Origin: TK10-74A sp965217625
GTDB lineage: Bacteria > Chloroflexota > Dehalococcoidia > Bin125
DNA length: 64,000 nt
Assembly: GCA_965217625.1 (NCBI GenBank)
Contig: OZ244557.1
Location: forward strand, 806,001-870,000
Reading direction: 5' to 3'
The translations under genes were made by a program, and so were the position numbers. Positions 35,771 through 44,938 of this stretch are shown one piece after another. The notes under the pieces are model-generated. The model had not been told where the DNA came from, searched no databases, and saw nothing but the letters and a program-made list of their open reading frames with translations. Position 1 is the stretch's first letter; every line of letters begins with the position of its first letter.

Positions 35771-36652
35771 GTGGAGCTGCTCCGCTCCCGGCTGGCCCAA
35801 TGGCTGCTGGGGATGGTGCTGCTCATCGCCGGTCTGGCGACGCTGGCGGCGGTCGGTGTGGCGCAGCCGATCGAAGAAGCCGCGTCAAACGTGTTCGGAC
35901 CCATGCAGCGCGGCCTGCGGCAGGCGGCCGAGCCGGTGGCGAACCTGGTCCAGAACGTGGACGACTTCGACCGCGTGGACGACGAGAACCGTTCGCTGCG
36001 CAATCGCATCGAGCAGCTCGAGTCGGAGCTCGCGCGCCTGCGCGAAGAGCAGATCCGCTTCCGCGGCCGCGAGGCCCTGCTGGGCGTGCAAGAGGCGCAG
36101 GACGAGATCTTCGTGCTATCCGAGGTCGTCACGCGGGATCTGACGGGGCTCCAGGACGTGCTGGGGTTGAACCGCGGCAGCAACGACGGCATCGAAGTGG
36201 GGATGCCGGTGCTGGCGGCTGGCGGGAGCCTGGTGGGTGTGATCGCGGAGGTGCGCCCGGGCTCGTCGTTCGTGCGGCTGGTGACGGACCCCGACGCCAG
36301 CGTGCGGGCGCTGCACCAATTGACGCGCAGTGAGGGCGTGGTGCGTGGGGACGCGGGCGGCAATCTGCGGGTCGAGTTCGTGCCGCACACGACGGACGTG
36401 CAGCCGGGGCACCTGTTCGTGACGTCGGGGCTGGGCGGGCTCATGCCCAAGGGCATCCCGATCGGCCGGGTGGCGTCGGCGGAGGGGTCGGCGCAGGACG
36501 TGTTCCGTCGCATTCGGCTGGACCCACTGGCGCCGCTGGACGAAGTCGAACTCGTGCTGATCCAGGTCACGTTCCAGCCGGCGCCGCCGCTGGAGCCCGC
36601 CGGCGAAGACGCGGAGGAGACCCCGTCCGAGGGGGAGGAGGCCACGCCGTGA
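35771..36652 (+). CDS. mreC: Rod-shape-determining protein MreC
   Basis: Elongasome scaffold: one N-terminal membrane helix (about 11-31, WLLGMVLLIAGLATLAAVG), a coiled coil (about 68-100, RSLRNRIEQLESELARLREEQ) and the two-barrel MreC core (GLNRGSNDGIEVGMPVLAAGGSLVGVI...TSGLGGLMPKGIPIGRV). At 293 residues it is complete, with an acidic Pro/Glu tail. GTG is the start, nine bases after mreB; the stop overlaps mreD as GTGA. Confidence 0.95.
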   Translation: MELLRSRLAQWLLGMVLLIAGLATLAAVGVAQPIEEAASNVFGPMQRGLRQAAEPVANLVQNVDDFDRVDDENRSLRNRIEQLESELARLREEQIRFRGREALLGVQEAQDEIFVLSEVVTRDLTGLQDVLGLNRGSNDGIEVGMPVLAAGGSLVGVIAEVRPGSSFVRLVTDPDASVRALHQLTRSEGVVRGDAGGNLRVEFVPHTTDVQPGHLFVTSGLGGLMPKGIPIGRVASAEGSAQDVFRRIRLDPLAPLDEVELVLIQVTFQPAPPLEPAGEDAEETPSEGEEATP

Positions 36653-37137
36653 AGTGGCCGCCGCTGATCCTGGGCACGCTGGGGCTGACGCTGCTGCAGA
36701 CCTCGGCGATCCCGGCCTTCGAGTTGCTGGGGGTCGCGCCGAACCTGCTGCTGGTCACGTTGTGCTGCTGGGCCGTCGTGCGGGATCCGCGGGAAGCGCT
36801 GGTGATGGCGCCGCTGGCGGGCATCTGGCTGGGCCTGCTGTCGCACCAGGGGATGGCCGAATCGGTGGCCGCCTACGTGCCGGTAATCGTGGTCGCGGCG
36901 CTGCGTGACCAGATACGCCCGCCCAGCGAATACGCGTGGGCGCTGGCGGTCATCATCGTGGCGACGCTGCTGCACTTCTGCGCGGTGGCGGCGGCGCTGC
37001 AGGTGGACGGAGCGAGCCTGGACTGGGTGGTCGCGACCACGGACGTCGCCGTGCCCAGCGTGCTCGCGAACCTGTTCGTTGGGGCGATCGTCTACTGGCT
37101 GGTGCGGCTGCCCACCGCGCCCGCGGAGACCGCGTGA
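36649..37137 (+). CDS. mreD: Rod-shape-determining protein MreD
   Basis: A 162-residue membrane protein of about five helices, the third elongasome subunit. Sequence conservation in MreD is low; the call rests on size, topology (LLLVTLCCWAVVRDP and GIWLGLLSH segments), its position between mreC and mrdA, and coupled translation (GTGA with mreC, TGATG with mrdA). Confidence 0.88.
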   Translation: MKWPPLILGTLGLTLLQTSAIPAFELLGVAPNLLLVTLCCWAVVRDPREALVMAPLAGIWLGLLSHQGMAESVAAYVPVIVVAALRDQIRPPSEYAWALAVIIVATLLHFCAVAAALQVDGASLDWVVATTDVAVPSVLANLFVGAIVYWLVRLPTAPAETA

Positions 37138-39203
37138 TGGACATATTTCGCCATCTGGGCGTGTTTCGCGACCGGCGTCACCCAGTGCTGATCGCGGCGG
37201 GCGCGGACGATGACGAGGGCCTGCGCCTTCGCGTCTGGCTGCTGGGCCTGTTCGCCCTGACGCTGTTCGCCGTGTTGACGGTGCAACTGGTGCGCCTGCA
37301 GGTCTTCCGCCACGACGAGTTCGAGGCGCAGGCGACCATCAACCGCATCCGCAACACGACGCTGCCGGCCGAGCGGGGGCTGATCTTCGACCGCAACGGC
37401 AAGCCGCTGGTGGAGAACGTGCCGGCCTTCGCGATCTCCGTCGTCCCGGCCGATGTGCCGGACGGCGAGGAGCGGCGGATCGCGTCGATTCTGGCGCAGG
37501 CGCTGGGCGTGCAAGCGTTTTCGATCGAGGCCAAGATCCTGGCGGGCAAGCGCAGCATCGACCCCTTCTTCCCCCGGCTGCTGGAGGCCAACGCGGAGCA
37601 GGCGCTGGCCTTCGAACTCTCGGCGCGGGGGTCCGAACTTCCCGGTGTGGAGGTTGCGGCGGTCGCGAACCGGAGCTACGCGGAGGGGGCGCTGCTGGGG
37701 CACATTCTGGGCTACGTGGGCCCGATCACGCTGGAGGAGTTCGAAATCCTCGAGGCCGACCGCTACCGCATCTCGGACCGCCTGGGGCAGACCGGCGTCG
37801 AGGCGTACTACGAGCGGATCCTGCGGGGGGTGCCGGGCCAGCGCCAGTCGGAGGTCAACGCGGCGGGACGTGAACTGCGCACGCTGCGCCTGGAAGACCC
37901 GACGCCCGGCAACGGCATCCAACTGACGATCGACCTGGAACTGCAGGCGGCCGTACACGAGATCCTGGTCGAGTCGATGGGGGGGTCGTTGTTCGCATCG
38001 GCCGTCGTGGTCGACGTGCACACGGGCGAGATTCTGGCGATGGTGTCCGTGCCGACGTACGACCCCAACATCTTCACGGGCGAGATCGACGAGGAGGCCC
38101 TGGCGGCGCTGCTGGAGGACGAGGGGCGACCGCTGGTCAACCACGCGATCGCCGACCAGTTCGCGTCGGGGTCGATCTTCAAGGTGGTGACGGGCACGGC
38201 CGCGCTGAGCGAGGGCGTGATCCACCCCGAGGAGGTGATCTTCTCGCCCGGCGTGATCGAGGTGCAGAACGAGGTCGACCCGCGCATCGTCTACACCTTC
38301 CGCGACACGACGAGCGGCTACTTCGACTTCGTGCGGGGGATGGCGGAGTCGTCCAACGTGTACTTCTGGTACCTCTCGGGCGGGTCGCCGTTCCAGGTGG
38401 CGGTGGCGGAGGAGTTGCTGACACCGGAGGACTTGGCCGAGCAGCGGCGGCTGGAGGCGGCGGGGGTGATCGGCGGAACGCAGGACTTCCGGGGTCTGGG
38501 CGCCGAGGCGCTCGCCCGCTGGGCGCGGGCCTTCGGGTTGGACGAGCCGACGGGGATCGATCTGGTGGGCGAGGCGGCGGGCGCGGTTGGTGATCCGGCC
38601 TGGAAGCTGCGCACCTTCGGGGAGCCGTGGGGGCAGGGCGACTCGTACAACTTCGGGATTGGGCAGGGGTTCGTGTCGGTGACGCCGCTGCAGATGGCGA
38701 TGGTGACGGCGGCGATCGCGAACGGCGGCAAGGTCCTGCAGCCCCGCGTGGTCGGCGACATCGTGGATGCGGAGGGCCGCGTCGTGGAGCCGTTTACGCC
38801 GCGCATCGTGCGCCAGCTCGACGCGACACCGCAGACACTGGAGGCGGTACGCCGTGGCATGGCGATGGCGGTGCTGGGCGGCACCGCCGGGAATGCCTGG
38901 TTCCCGGAGATGCAGGTGGGGGGCAAGACGGGGACGGCGGAGTTCGGCGAAGCCCCCCTGTTCCGCGACCTGTTCCCGACGCACGGCTGGTTCCTTGGCT
39001 TTGCCCCGTACGAGGACCCGCGGATCGCGATCGTGGTCTTCCACCAGTTGGGGGCGGGATTCCTGACGGCCGTGGCGGGCGGGGACATCCTGCGGGCCTG
39101 GGGCGAGATCAACGGCGTCTTCGGCACGGTGATGCCGGCGCTGGGACAGCTCCCGGTTCGCACCGTGGAGGCGTTCAACGAGATCGCGAGCCGGCTGCCA
39201 TGA
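37137..39203 (+). CDS. mrdA: Penicillin-binding protein 2
   Basis: Class B transpeptidase for cell elongation, partner of RodA. It has 688 residues: a short cytoplasmic start, one membrane helix (about 32-55), the pedestal domain (TTLPAERGLIFDRNGKPL) and the transpeptidase with the nucleophile ASGSIFK (SxxK), ESSNVYF (SxN) and GGKTGTAE (KTG), all intact. ATG at 37137 overlaps the mreD stop by one base. The end EAFNEIASRLP has no unusual extension. Confidence 0.96.
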   Translation: MDIFRHLGVFRDRRHPVLIAAGADDDEGLRLRVWLLGLFALTLFAVLTVQLVRLQVFRHDEFEAQATINRIRNTTLPAERGLIFDRNGKPLVENVPAFAISVVPADVPDGEERRIASILAQALGVQAFSIEAKILAGKRSIDPFFPRLLEANAEQALAFELSARGSELPGVEVAAVANRSYAEGALLGHILGYVGPITLEEFEILEADRYRISDRLGQTGVEAYYERILRGVPGQRQSEVNAAGRELRTLRLEDPTPGNGIQLTIDLELQAAVHEILVESMGGSLFASAVVVDVHTGEILAMVSVPTYDPNIFTGEIDEEALAALLEDEGRPLVNHAIADQFASGSIFKVVTGTAALSEGVIHPEEVIFSPGVIEVQNEVDPRIVYTFRDTTSGYFDFVRGMAESSNVYFWYLSGGSPFQVAVAEELLTPEDLAEQRRLEAAGVIGGTQDFRGLGAEALARWARAFGLDEPTGIDLVGEAAGAVGDPAWKLRTFGEPWGQGDSYNFGIGQGFVSVTPLQMAMVTAAIANGGKVLQPRVVGDIVDAEGRVVEPFTPRIVRQLDATPQTLEAVRRGMAMAVLGGTAGNAWFPEMQVGGKTGTAEFGEAPLFRDLFPTHGWFLGFAPYEDPRIAIVVFHQLGAGFLTAVAGGDILRAWGEINGVFGTVMPALGQLPVRTVEAFNEIASRLP

Positions 39204-39228
39204 GCCGCACGACGGCGGGGACGTACTG

Positions 39229-40404
39229 ATGGCGGCCCGGGCAGGCGCCGGCGCGTCTCGCCGCGGACGAGCTCGCTCGGGGCCCAGGGCGGCGGGCTCC
39301 AGCGTGGGCGCGCCGTCGTGGCGCTACTTCGACCCGATCCTGCTGGTGGCCGCGCTGGCGCTCACGGGCTACGGCGCGCTGATGATCTACAGCGCCGCGC
39401 TGCCGCGCGATGCGACGGGCGTGGTGATCAGCGAGCCGGTGGTGCGGCACATCGCATCGGCGGCGGCGGGGGCGGTGGCGATGTTCATCGCGGCGCGGGT
39501 CAACTACCGGCTGCTCGATGTGCTGGGCTGGTTCGCGTACGGGTTTGGCATCGTGCTGCTGCTGGCGGTGCTGGTCGTGGGGGTGGAGCAGTTCGGGTCG
39601 CGGCGCTGGTTCGACCTGGGATTCACCCTGGTGCAGGCGTCGGAGGTGGCGAAGCTGCTGACCATCATCGGGCTGGCGAAGTTCCTGACCGACTATCGGG
39701 ACCGCCTGCACGAGCCGCGCATCTTTCTGGTCTCACTGGCGGTGGCCGTGGTTCCGGCCGCGTTGGTATTCGTCGAGCCGGACGCGGGCAGCTCGTCGGT
39801 CTTCCTGGTGCTGTGGGCCGTGATGGCCGCCTTCGCGGGGGCCTCCGCCAAGCATTTCCTGGTGCTGGGCGCGGCGCTGCTGGCGCTGGTGCCGGCCGTG
39901 CTGGTGGTGGGGGTGCAGGACTACCAACGCGCGCGGATTGCGTCGTTCTTCGACCCGGAGTCGGACGCGCAGGGCGCCGGGTTCAATGTGCTGCAGGCGG
40001 AGTTGGCGGTGGGGTCGGGGGGCTTAACCGGCAAGGGATTCACCGAGGGCACGCAAACACAACTCGACTTCCTGCGCACGCAGACGACGGACTTCATCTT
40101 CAGCGTGCTGGCCGAGGAGTTGGGCTTGGCGGGCGCAATGGTGCTGTTCGCGCTGTTCCTGATCCTGATCCTCCGCCTGCTGCGGGCGATCACGAAGGCG
40201 CCGGACTCGTTTGGGCAGCTCATGATCGCGGGGATCGTGACGCTGATCGCGGTGCAGACGTTCATCGCGGTGGCGGTCAATATCCGGCTGCTGCCGGTGA
40301 CCGGCATCCCGCTGCCGTTCATCAGCGTGGGCAACGCGTCGATCTTGGTGCTGTTCGCGGCGCTCGGGGTCACGCAGTCGGTGCTGGTGCATCGGGACAC
40401 GTAG
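39229..40404 (+). CDS. rodA: SEDS peptidoglycan polymerase RodA
   Basis: Glycosyltransferase of the elongasome. A 391-residue, ten-helix SEDS protein. FGSRRWFDLGFTLVQASEVAKLL is the conserved loop, EPDAGSSSV holds the essential Asp region, and VTGIPLPFISVGNASIL the last signature. The first 30 residues are basic and Ser/Ala/Gly-rich (ASRRGRARSGPRAAG), a cytoplasmic tail not seen in E. coli RodA. It is the last gene of the mre-mrd unit, ending at the terminator 40424-40450. Confidence 0.95.
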   Translation: MAARAGAGASRRGRARSGPRAAGSSVGAPSWRYFDPILLVAALALTGYGALMIYSAALPRDATGVVISEPVVRHIASAAAGAVAMFIAARVNYRLLDVLGWFAYGFGIVLLLAVLVVGVEQFGSRRWFDLGFTLVQASEVAKLLTIIGLAKFLTDYRDRLHEPRIFLVSLAVAVVPAALVFVEPDAGSSSVFLVLWAVMAAFAGASAKHFLVLGAALLALVPAVLVVGVQDYQRARIASFFDPESDAQGAGFNVLQAELAVGSGGLTGKGFTEGTQTQLDFLRTQTTDFIFSVLAEELGLAGAMVLFALFLILILRLLRAITKAPDSFGQLMIAGIVTLIAVQTFIAVAVNIRLLPVTGIPLPFISVGNASILVLFAALGVTQSVLVHRDT

Positions 40405-40423
40405 CGCGATGGGCGCACACGCG

Positions 40424-40450
40424 ACGGGGGCGGCCGATGGCCGCCCCCGT
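40424..40450. terminator. Bidirectional terminator between rodA and clpC
   Basis: A perfect 12-bp stem ACGGGGGCGGCC/GGCCGCCCCCGT with a 3-base loop (GAT) lies between convergent stops. It is the strongest hairpin of its kind in the window; no long U-tract follows on either side. Confidence 0.75.
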
Positions 40451-40476
40451 ATCGATCGGGTCCAGGACGCCGGACG

Positions 40477-43215
40477 CTAGGGCGCGGCGGTGACGGGCTC
40501 TTCTTCTTCGCTGGGGGTGGATCCCTCGGGGTCGTCGGGGGCCTTGTCGAGGCCGCCGCCGTCACCGCCGGGACCGCCGCGATCGCTCGACCCGCCGCCA
40601 CCGTCCGAGTCGCCGCCCCCGGAGCCGCCCTCGTCCGTCGATCCACCGGATGGGGAATCGCCGGGGGTCGAGTCGTCGGCGGCGTCGGCCGCGACGCTCT
40701 CGGCGATTTGGCCGGGGATGCGGATGTAGTCGAGCTTGGTCTCCTCGGCGCCCGCGTCGTTGGTCTCGGTGACGATGTCCACCTTGATGGTGTCGCCGGG
40801 CTCGAACTCGCCCCGCAGGAGGGCCTCGGAGAGGGAGTCCTCCATGCGCTCCTGGATGACGCGCCGCAGCGGCCGGGCGCCGAAGACGGGATCGTAGCCC
40901 TTCTCGCCCAGCCAGTCGCGGGCGGCGGGGGTGACCTCGAGGTTGATGCCCTTGAGCGCGACCTGCTTGTCGATCTCCTTGAGCATCAAGTCGACGATCT
41001 CGCGGATGTGCGCCTTGCCGAGCGTGTGGAAGACGAGCGTGGAGTCGACCCGGTTGAGGAACTCGGGCCGGAAGATGCGCTTCATCTCCGTGAGGACTTT
41101 CTCCTTCATGCGCTCGTACTGCTGGGCGTCGGTCTTGGCCGCGTCCGACTTGACGGTGAAGCCGAGCGCGGACTCCTTGCGGATCAGGTCCGACCCGACG
41201 TTGGACGTCATGATGATGATGGTGTTGCGGAAGCTGACCTTGCGGCCCTTGGCGTCGGTCAGGTGACCGTCGTCGAAGACCTGGAGGAGCATGTTGAAGA
41301 CTTCGGTGTGCGCCTTCTCGACCTCGTCCAAGAGGATGAGGCAGTAGTTCTTGCGGCGCACGGTGTCGGTCAGCTGGCCGCCGTCGTCGTAGCCGACGTA
41401 GCCGGGAGGGGCGCCGACGAGCCGGGCGACCGTGTGGCGCTCCATGAACTCCGACATGTCGAGGCGCACCATGTTCTCGTCGGAGCCGAACATGAACTCG
41501 GACAGGGCGCGGGCGAGTTCGGTCTTGCCGACGCCGGTGGGCCCGAGGAACATGAAGACGCCGATCGGGCGGCGGGGATCCTTGAGGCCGGCCCGGGCGC
41601 GACGCACGGCCTTGGCGAGCGCCTTGATCGGCTCGTCCTGGCCGACGACGCGGTCGTGGATGGCCTCTTCCATGTGCAGGAGGCGCTGTGACTCCTCGGT
41701 CGCGATCTGGACGAGCGGGATGCCGGTCCACATCGAGACGACTTCGGCGATGTCCTCGCTGCTGACGACGGCCTCGTCGTCGCCGCGCTCCTGATTGAGA
41801 TCCTTCTCGAGGGTTTCGATGCGCTCCTGGAGCTTCAGTTCGCGGTCGCGCAGTTCGGCGGCGTACTCGTACTGCTGCGAGTTGATCGCCGCTTCCTTCT
41901 CCTTGCGGATGCTCTCCAGGCCCACCATGGCCTCCTTGAGGCTCGGGGGGGTGTAGGAGCGGCGGATGCGCACGCGGGAGGCGGACTCATCGATCAGGTC
42001 GATGGCCTTGTCGGGCAGCGCACGGTCGGAGATGTAGCGGGCGGACATCTCGGCGGCGGCGGCGACGGCCTCGGCGGAGATGGCGAGCTTGTGGTGCGCC
42101 TCGTACTGGCCCTTGATGCCCATGAGGATCTCGACGGTCTCCTCGACGCTGGGCTCCTCGACGACGATGGGCTGGAAGCGCCGCTCCAGGGCGGCGTCGC
42201 GCTCGATGTGCTTGCGGTAGTCGTCCAGGGTGGTGGCGCCGATGGTCTGCAGCTCGCCGCGGGCGAGGGAGGGCTTGAGGATGTTGGCCGCGTCGACGGC
42301 GCCCTCGGCGGCGCCCGCGCCGACCAGCATGTGCATCTCGTCGATGAAGAGCACGCAGTTGCCGGCGTTCTTGATCTCCTCGATGACCTTCTTGAGGCGC
42401 TCCTCGAACTCGCCGCGGTACTTGGTGCCGGCGACGAGCGAGCCGACGTCGAGGGTGAGCAGCCGCCTGCCCTGCAGGGTGTCCGGCACGTCGCCGGCGA
42501 CGATGCGCTGGGCGAGACCCTCCACGACGGCGGTCTTGCCGACGCCGGGCTCGCCGATGAGCACGGGGTTGTTCTTGGTCCGCCGGGAGAGGATCTGGAT
42601 GACGCGCTGGATCTCCTGCTCCCGGCCGATGACGGGGTCGAGCTGATCGGCGCGCGCGGCGGCCGTGAGGTCGATGCCGAGCTGGTCGATGGTGGGGGTG
42701 CGGGTGGATGTCCGGCCGCCGCTGGGGCTGCCGGCCTTGCCGCCCGTGCCCGCGCCGCTGGTGGCGGGCGAACTCTGCGAGAGGATGCGGGTGGTCTCGG
42801 CGCGGACACGCTCGAGGTTGACGCCCAGGCTCTCCAGGACGCCGGCCGCGATGCCCTCGCCCTCGCGCACCAGGCCGAGCAGCAGGTGCTCGGTGCCGAT
42901 GTAGTGGTGGTTGAGGCGGCGCGCCTCATCGACGGCGAGTTCGATGACCTTCTTGGCGCGCGGCGTGAGGCCGATCTCGCCGAGCACGGCGCGGTCGCCG
43001 CGCCCAATGATGAACTCCACGGCGGAGCGCACCTTGCTCAACTCCACGCCGAGATTGGCCAGCACCTTGGCGGCGACGCCGTCGCCCTCGCGCACGAGAC
43101 CGAGCAGCAGGTGCTCGGTGCCGATGTAATTGTGGTTGAAGCGCTGGGCCTCTTCCTGGGCGAGAGTCAGGACACGCCTGGCTCGCTCGGTGAACTTGTC
43201 AAAGCGGTCTGCCAT
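40477..43215 (-). CDS. clpC: ClpC-type AAA+ unfoldase
   Basis: Hsp100 unfoldase delivering proteins to ClpP. In 912 residues: two Clp-N repeats (FNHNYIGTEHLLLGLVREG and LNHHYIGTEHLLLGLVREG), D1 with Walker A GEPGVGKT and Walker B CVLFIDEMHMLVGAG, a UVR-containing middle domain (AAINSQQYEYAAELRDRELKL), and D2 with GPTGVGKTELARAL, LILLDEVEKAH and GARPLRRVIQ. The last 75 or so residues are a low-complexity Gly/Ser/Asp/Pro tail (GGSGGGDSDGGGGSS) not usual for ClpC. No mcsA/mcsB or ctsR neighbours are seen. Confidence 0.96.
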   Translation of the reverse strand: MADRFDKFTERARRVLTLAQEEAQRFNHNYIGTEHLLLGLVREGDGVAAKVLANLGVELSKVRSAVEFIIGRGDRAVLGEIGLTPRAKKVIELAVDEARRLNHHYIGTEHLLLGLVREGEGIAAGVLESLGVNLERVRAETTRILSQSSPATSGAGTGGKAGSPSGGRTSTRTPTIDQLGIDLTAAARADQLDPVIGREQEIQRVIQILSRRTKNNPVLIGEPGVGKTAVVEGLAQRIVAGDVPDTLQGRRLLTLDVGSLVAGTKYRGEFEERLKKVIEEIKNAGNCVLFIDEMHMLVGAGAAEGAVDAANILKPSLARGELQTIGATTLDDYRKHIERDAALERRFQPIVVEEPSVEETVEILMGIKGQYEAHHKLAISAEAVAAAAEMSARYISDRALPDKAIDLIDESASRVRIRRSYTPPSLKEAMVGLESIRKEKEAAINSQQYEYAAELRDRELKLQERIETLEKDLNQERGDDEAVVSSEDIAEVVSMWTGIPLVQIATEESQRLLHMEEAIHDRVVGQDEPIKALAKAVRRARAGLKDPRRPIGVFMFLGPTGVGKTELARALSEFMFGSDENMVRLDMSEFMERHTVARLVGAPPGYVGYDDGGQLTDTVRRKNYCLILLDEVEKAHTEVFNMLLQVFDDGHLTDAKGRKVSFRNTIIIMTSNVGSDLIRKESALGFTVKSDAAKTDAQQYERMKEKVLTEMKRIFRPEFLNRVDSTLVFHTLGKAHIREIVDLMLKEIDKQVALKGINLEVTPAARDWLGEKGYDPVFGARPLRRVIQERMEDSLSEALLRGEFEPGDTIKVDIVTETNDAGAEETKLDYIRIPGQIAESVAADAADDSTPGDSPSGGSTDEGGSGGGDSDGGGGSSDRGGPGGDGGGLDKAPDDPEGSTPSEEEEPVTAAP

Positions 43216-43343
43216 GGCGTCCCTCCCCTGGTTTCGAGCCTATCAACGGCCCCCAGGTGCGTCTACGGAACGATCGGGCCGGCGTGACGGATGGCACAGC
43301 CCGTACCCGGCGACCGCCGGCACGGACCCGCGGGCCCGCCGGG

Positions 43344-44801
43344 CTATGCCTCGGTCGTGCGGCTGCGGAGATCTTCCTCGGAGATGCCGGCCCGCTGCAG
43401 CGCCGCTTCCATGGGGCTGACGGGGGCAGGCGGGGGGGCGGCGGGGGCCGCTGCGGGGTCGCCCGCGGGGGCGGCGGGGTCGGCGGCGGGAGGGGGAGGC
43501 GGGGCTTCGCCGCGCTCGACGCCGAAGCGATCGGCGACCTCCTCCGGCAGCATCTGGATGCCGCCCTCGCCGTTGAATACCCAGCCCACGCGCTCGGCCT
43601 CGGCGCGGGCCTGGCGCAGGCTCAACCCCAGGCGGTGGCGGTCGCGCTCGATGCGGACGATCTTGACCGGCAGGACGTCGCCCTCGGCGAGGACTTCGCG
43701 GGGGTGCGAGATGCGCCGATCGACGATTTCGGAGACGTGGATGAGCCCTTCGACGGGGCCCTCGATGCGGGCGAAGGCGCCGAAAGTGACCAGCTTGGTG
43801 ACCATGCCGGGCACGACCTGGTTGACCTCGTAGTTGCCGACGACGATGTCCCATTCCTCGGGCCGGGCGCGGCGGATGGAAAGGCCGATCTTCTTGGCCT
43901 CGTGGTCGACCTTCATCACGTAGACATCGACGCGCTCGCCGATCTTGAAGAGGTTCTCGGGGTTCACCTCGCGGTCCCAGGAGAGCTCGGACAGGTGGAC
44001 GAGGCCGTCGGCGCCGCCGAGGTCGACGAAGACGCCGAAGCTGCGGATGCTGGTGACCTTGCCCGCGCGGATCTCGCCCTCGCGCAACTCGGCGAGGAGG
44101 CGGTCCTTCTGCTCGGCGCGCCATTCCTGCATGGCGGCGCGCTCGGACAGGATGACCCGGTTGCGGCGGCGGTTGATCTCGATGACCTTGAGGCGCAGGT
44201 TGCGGCCGACGAAATCGGCGAGGCCGCCGCCGCTCTCGCGGTCGGGGGCGGCGCCCACGACCTGGCTGAGCGGCACGAAGGCGTTGACGCCCTCGACGTT
44301 GACCAGCAGCCCGCCCTTGTTGAAGCCGGTGACGCTGCCCTCAAAGATCGTGCCGCTCTCGTGGCGGTTCTGGAGCTCCCGCCAGCCTTGCTCGCCGCGG
44401 GCCCGGTCGATGGAGAGCAGCAACTGGTCCTCTTCGACCTCGGGCTGCAGCACATAGACGAGCACGGTGTCGCCGACGGACAGCGCGCCGCGCTGCTCGG
44501 GCGTCAGGGAGTGCATCTCGCTGGGAGCGACGATGCCCTCCGCCTTGGCGCGGACGTCGACGATGAAGCTGTCGCCGGCGCGGCCGACGAGCGTGCCTTC
44601 GACGACGTCGCCGCGCTGGAGGTGCGCGAAGGCCGGACCGGCCTCATCAAGCAGCTCGGCCATGGTGAGCTTCGCGCCGGGGGCGGCGGGGGGATCGGAC
44701 AGGGCGGGTGAAGCGGACGGATTCTCTGCCAAGGGCGTTGATTTCGCCGGCGCGCTGGTAGTGCCTGGGGAGACGCGCGCCGACCCTTTCGCGGGGGCCA
44801 T
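43344..44801 (-). CDS. rpsA: S1 RNA-binding-domain protein (ribosomal protein S1-like)
   Basis: About 485 residues with four S1 OB-fold repeats: GDVVEGTLVGRAGDSFIVDV, GTIFEGSVTGFNKGGLLVNV, GKVTSIRSFGVFVDLGGADGLVHLSEL and GMVTKLVTFGAFARIEGPVEGLIHVSEI. The last two have the full LVH/LIHVSE signature of mRNA-binding repeats. Four-domain S1 proteins are typical of Chloroflexota and Actinobacteria. An N-terminal Ala/Pro/Ser-rich stretch (about 50 residues) and a C-terminal Pro/Ala-rich one flank the repeats. ATG at 44801 (MAPAKGSARVSPG) is chosen; the frame stays open far upstream without coding character. Confidence 0.9.
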   Translation of the reverse strand: MAPAKGSARVSPGTTSAPAKSTPLAENPSASPALSDPPAAPGAKLTMAELLDEAGPAFAHLQRGDVVEGTLVGRAGDSFIVDVRAKAEGIVAPSEMHSLTPEQRGALSVGDTVLVYVLQPEVEEDQLLLSIDRARGEQGWRELQNRHESGTIFEGSVTGFNKGGLLVNVEGVNAFVPLSQVVGAAPDRESGGGLADFVGRNLRLKVIEINRRRNRVILSERAAMQEWRAEQKDRLLAELREGEIRAGKVTSIRSFGVFVDLGGADGLVHLSELSWDREVNPENLFKIGERVDVYVMKVDHEAKKIGLSIRRARPEEWDIVVGNYEVNQVVPGMVTKLVTFGAFARIEGPVEGLIHVSEIVDRRISHPREVLAEGDVLPVKIVRIERDRHRLGLSLRQARAEAERVGWVFNGEGGIQMLPEEVADRFGVERGEAPPPPPAADPAAPAGDPAAAPAAPPPAPVSPMEAALQRAGISEEDLRSRTTEA

Positions 44802-44938
44802 GGTAGCCAGGGGCTCCGGTCGGGGCAAACGGGGGTCGGGGAGGGGGCGCACCCGCCGGGTCGGGGAGGGGGGCGGCGGGGGCCCAGCGCGGGGAGCGGC
44901 GTGCTTCTCCCTGCCGGGAACCGCGAGGGAAGCGAGGC

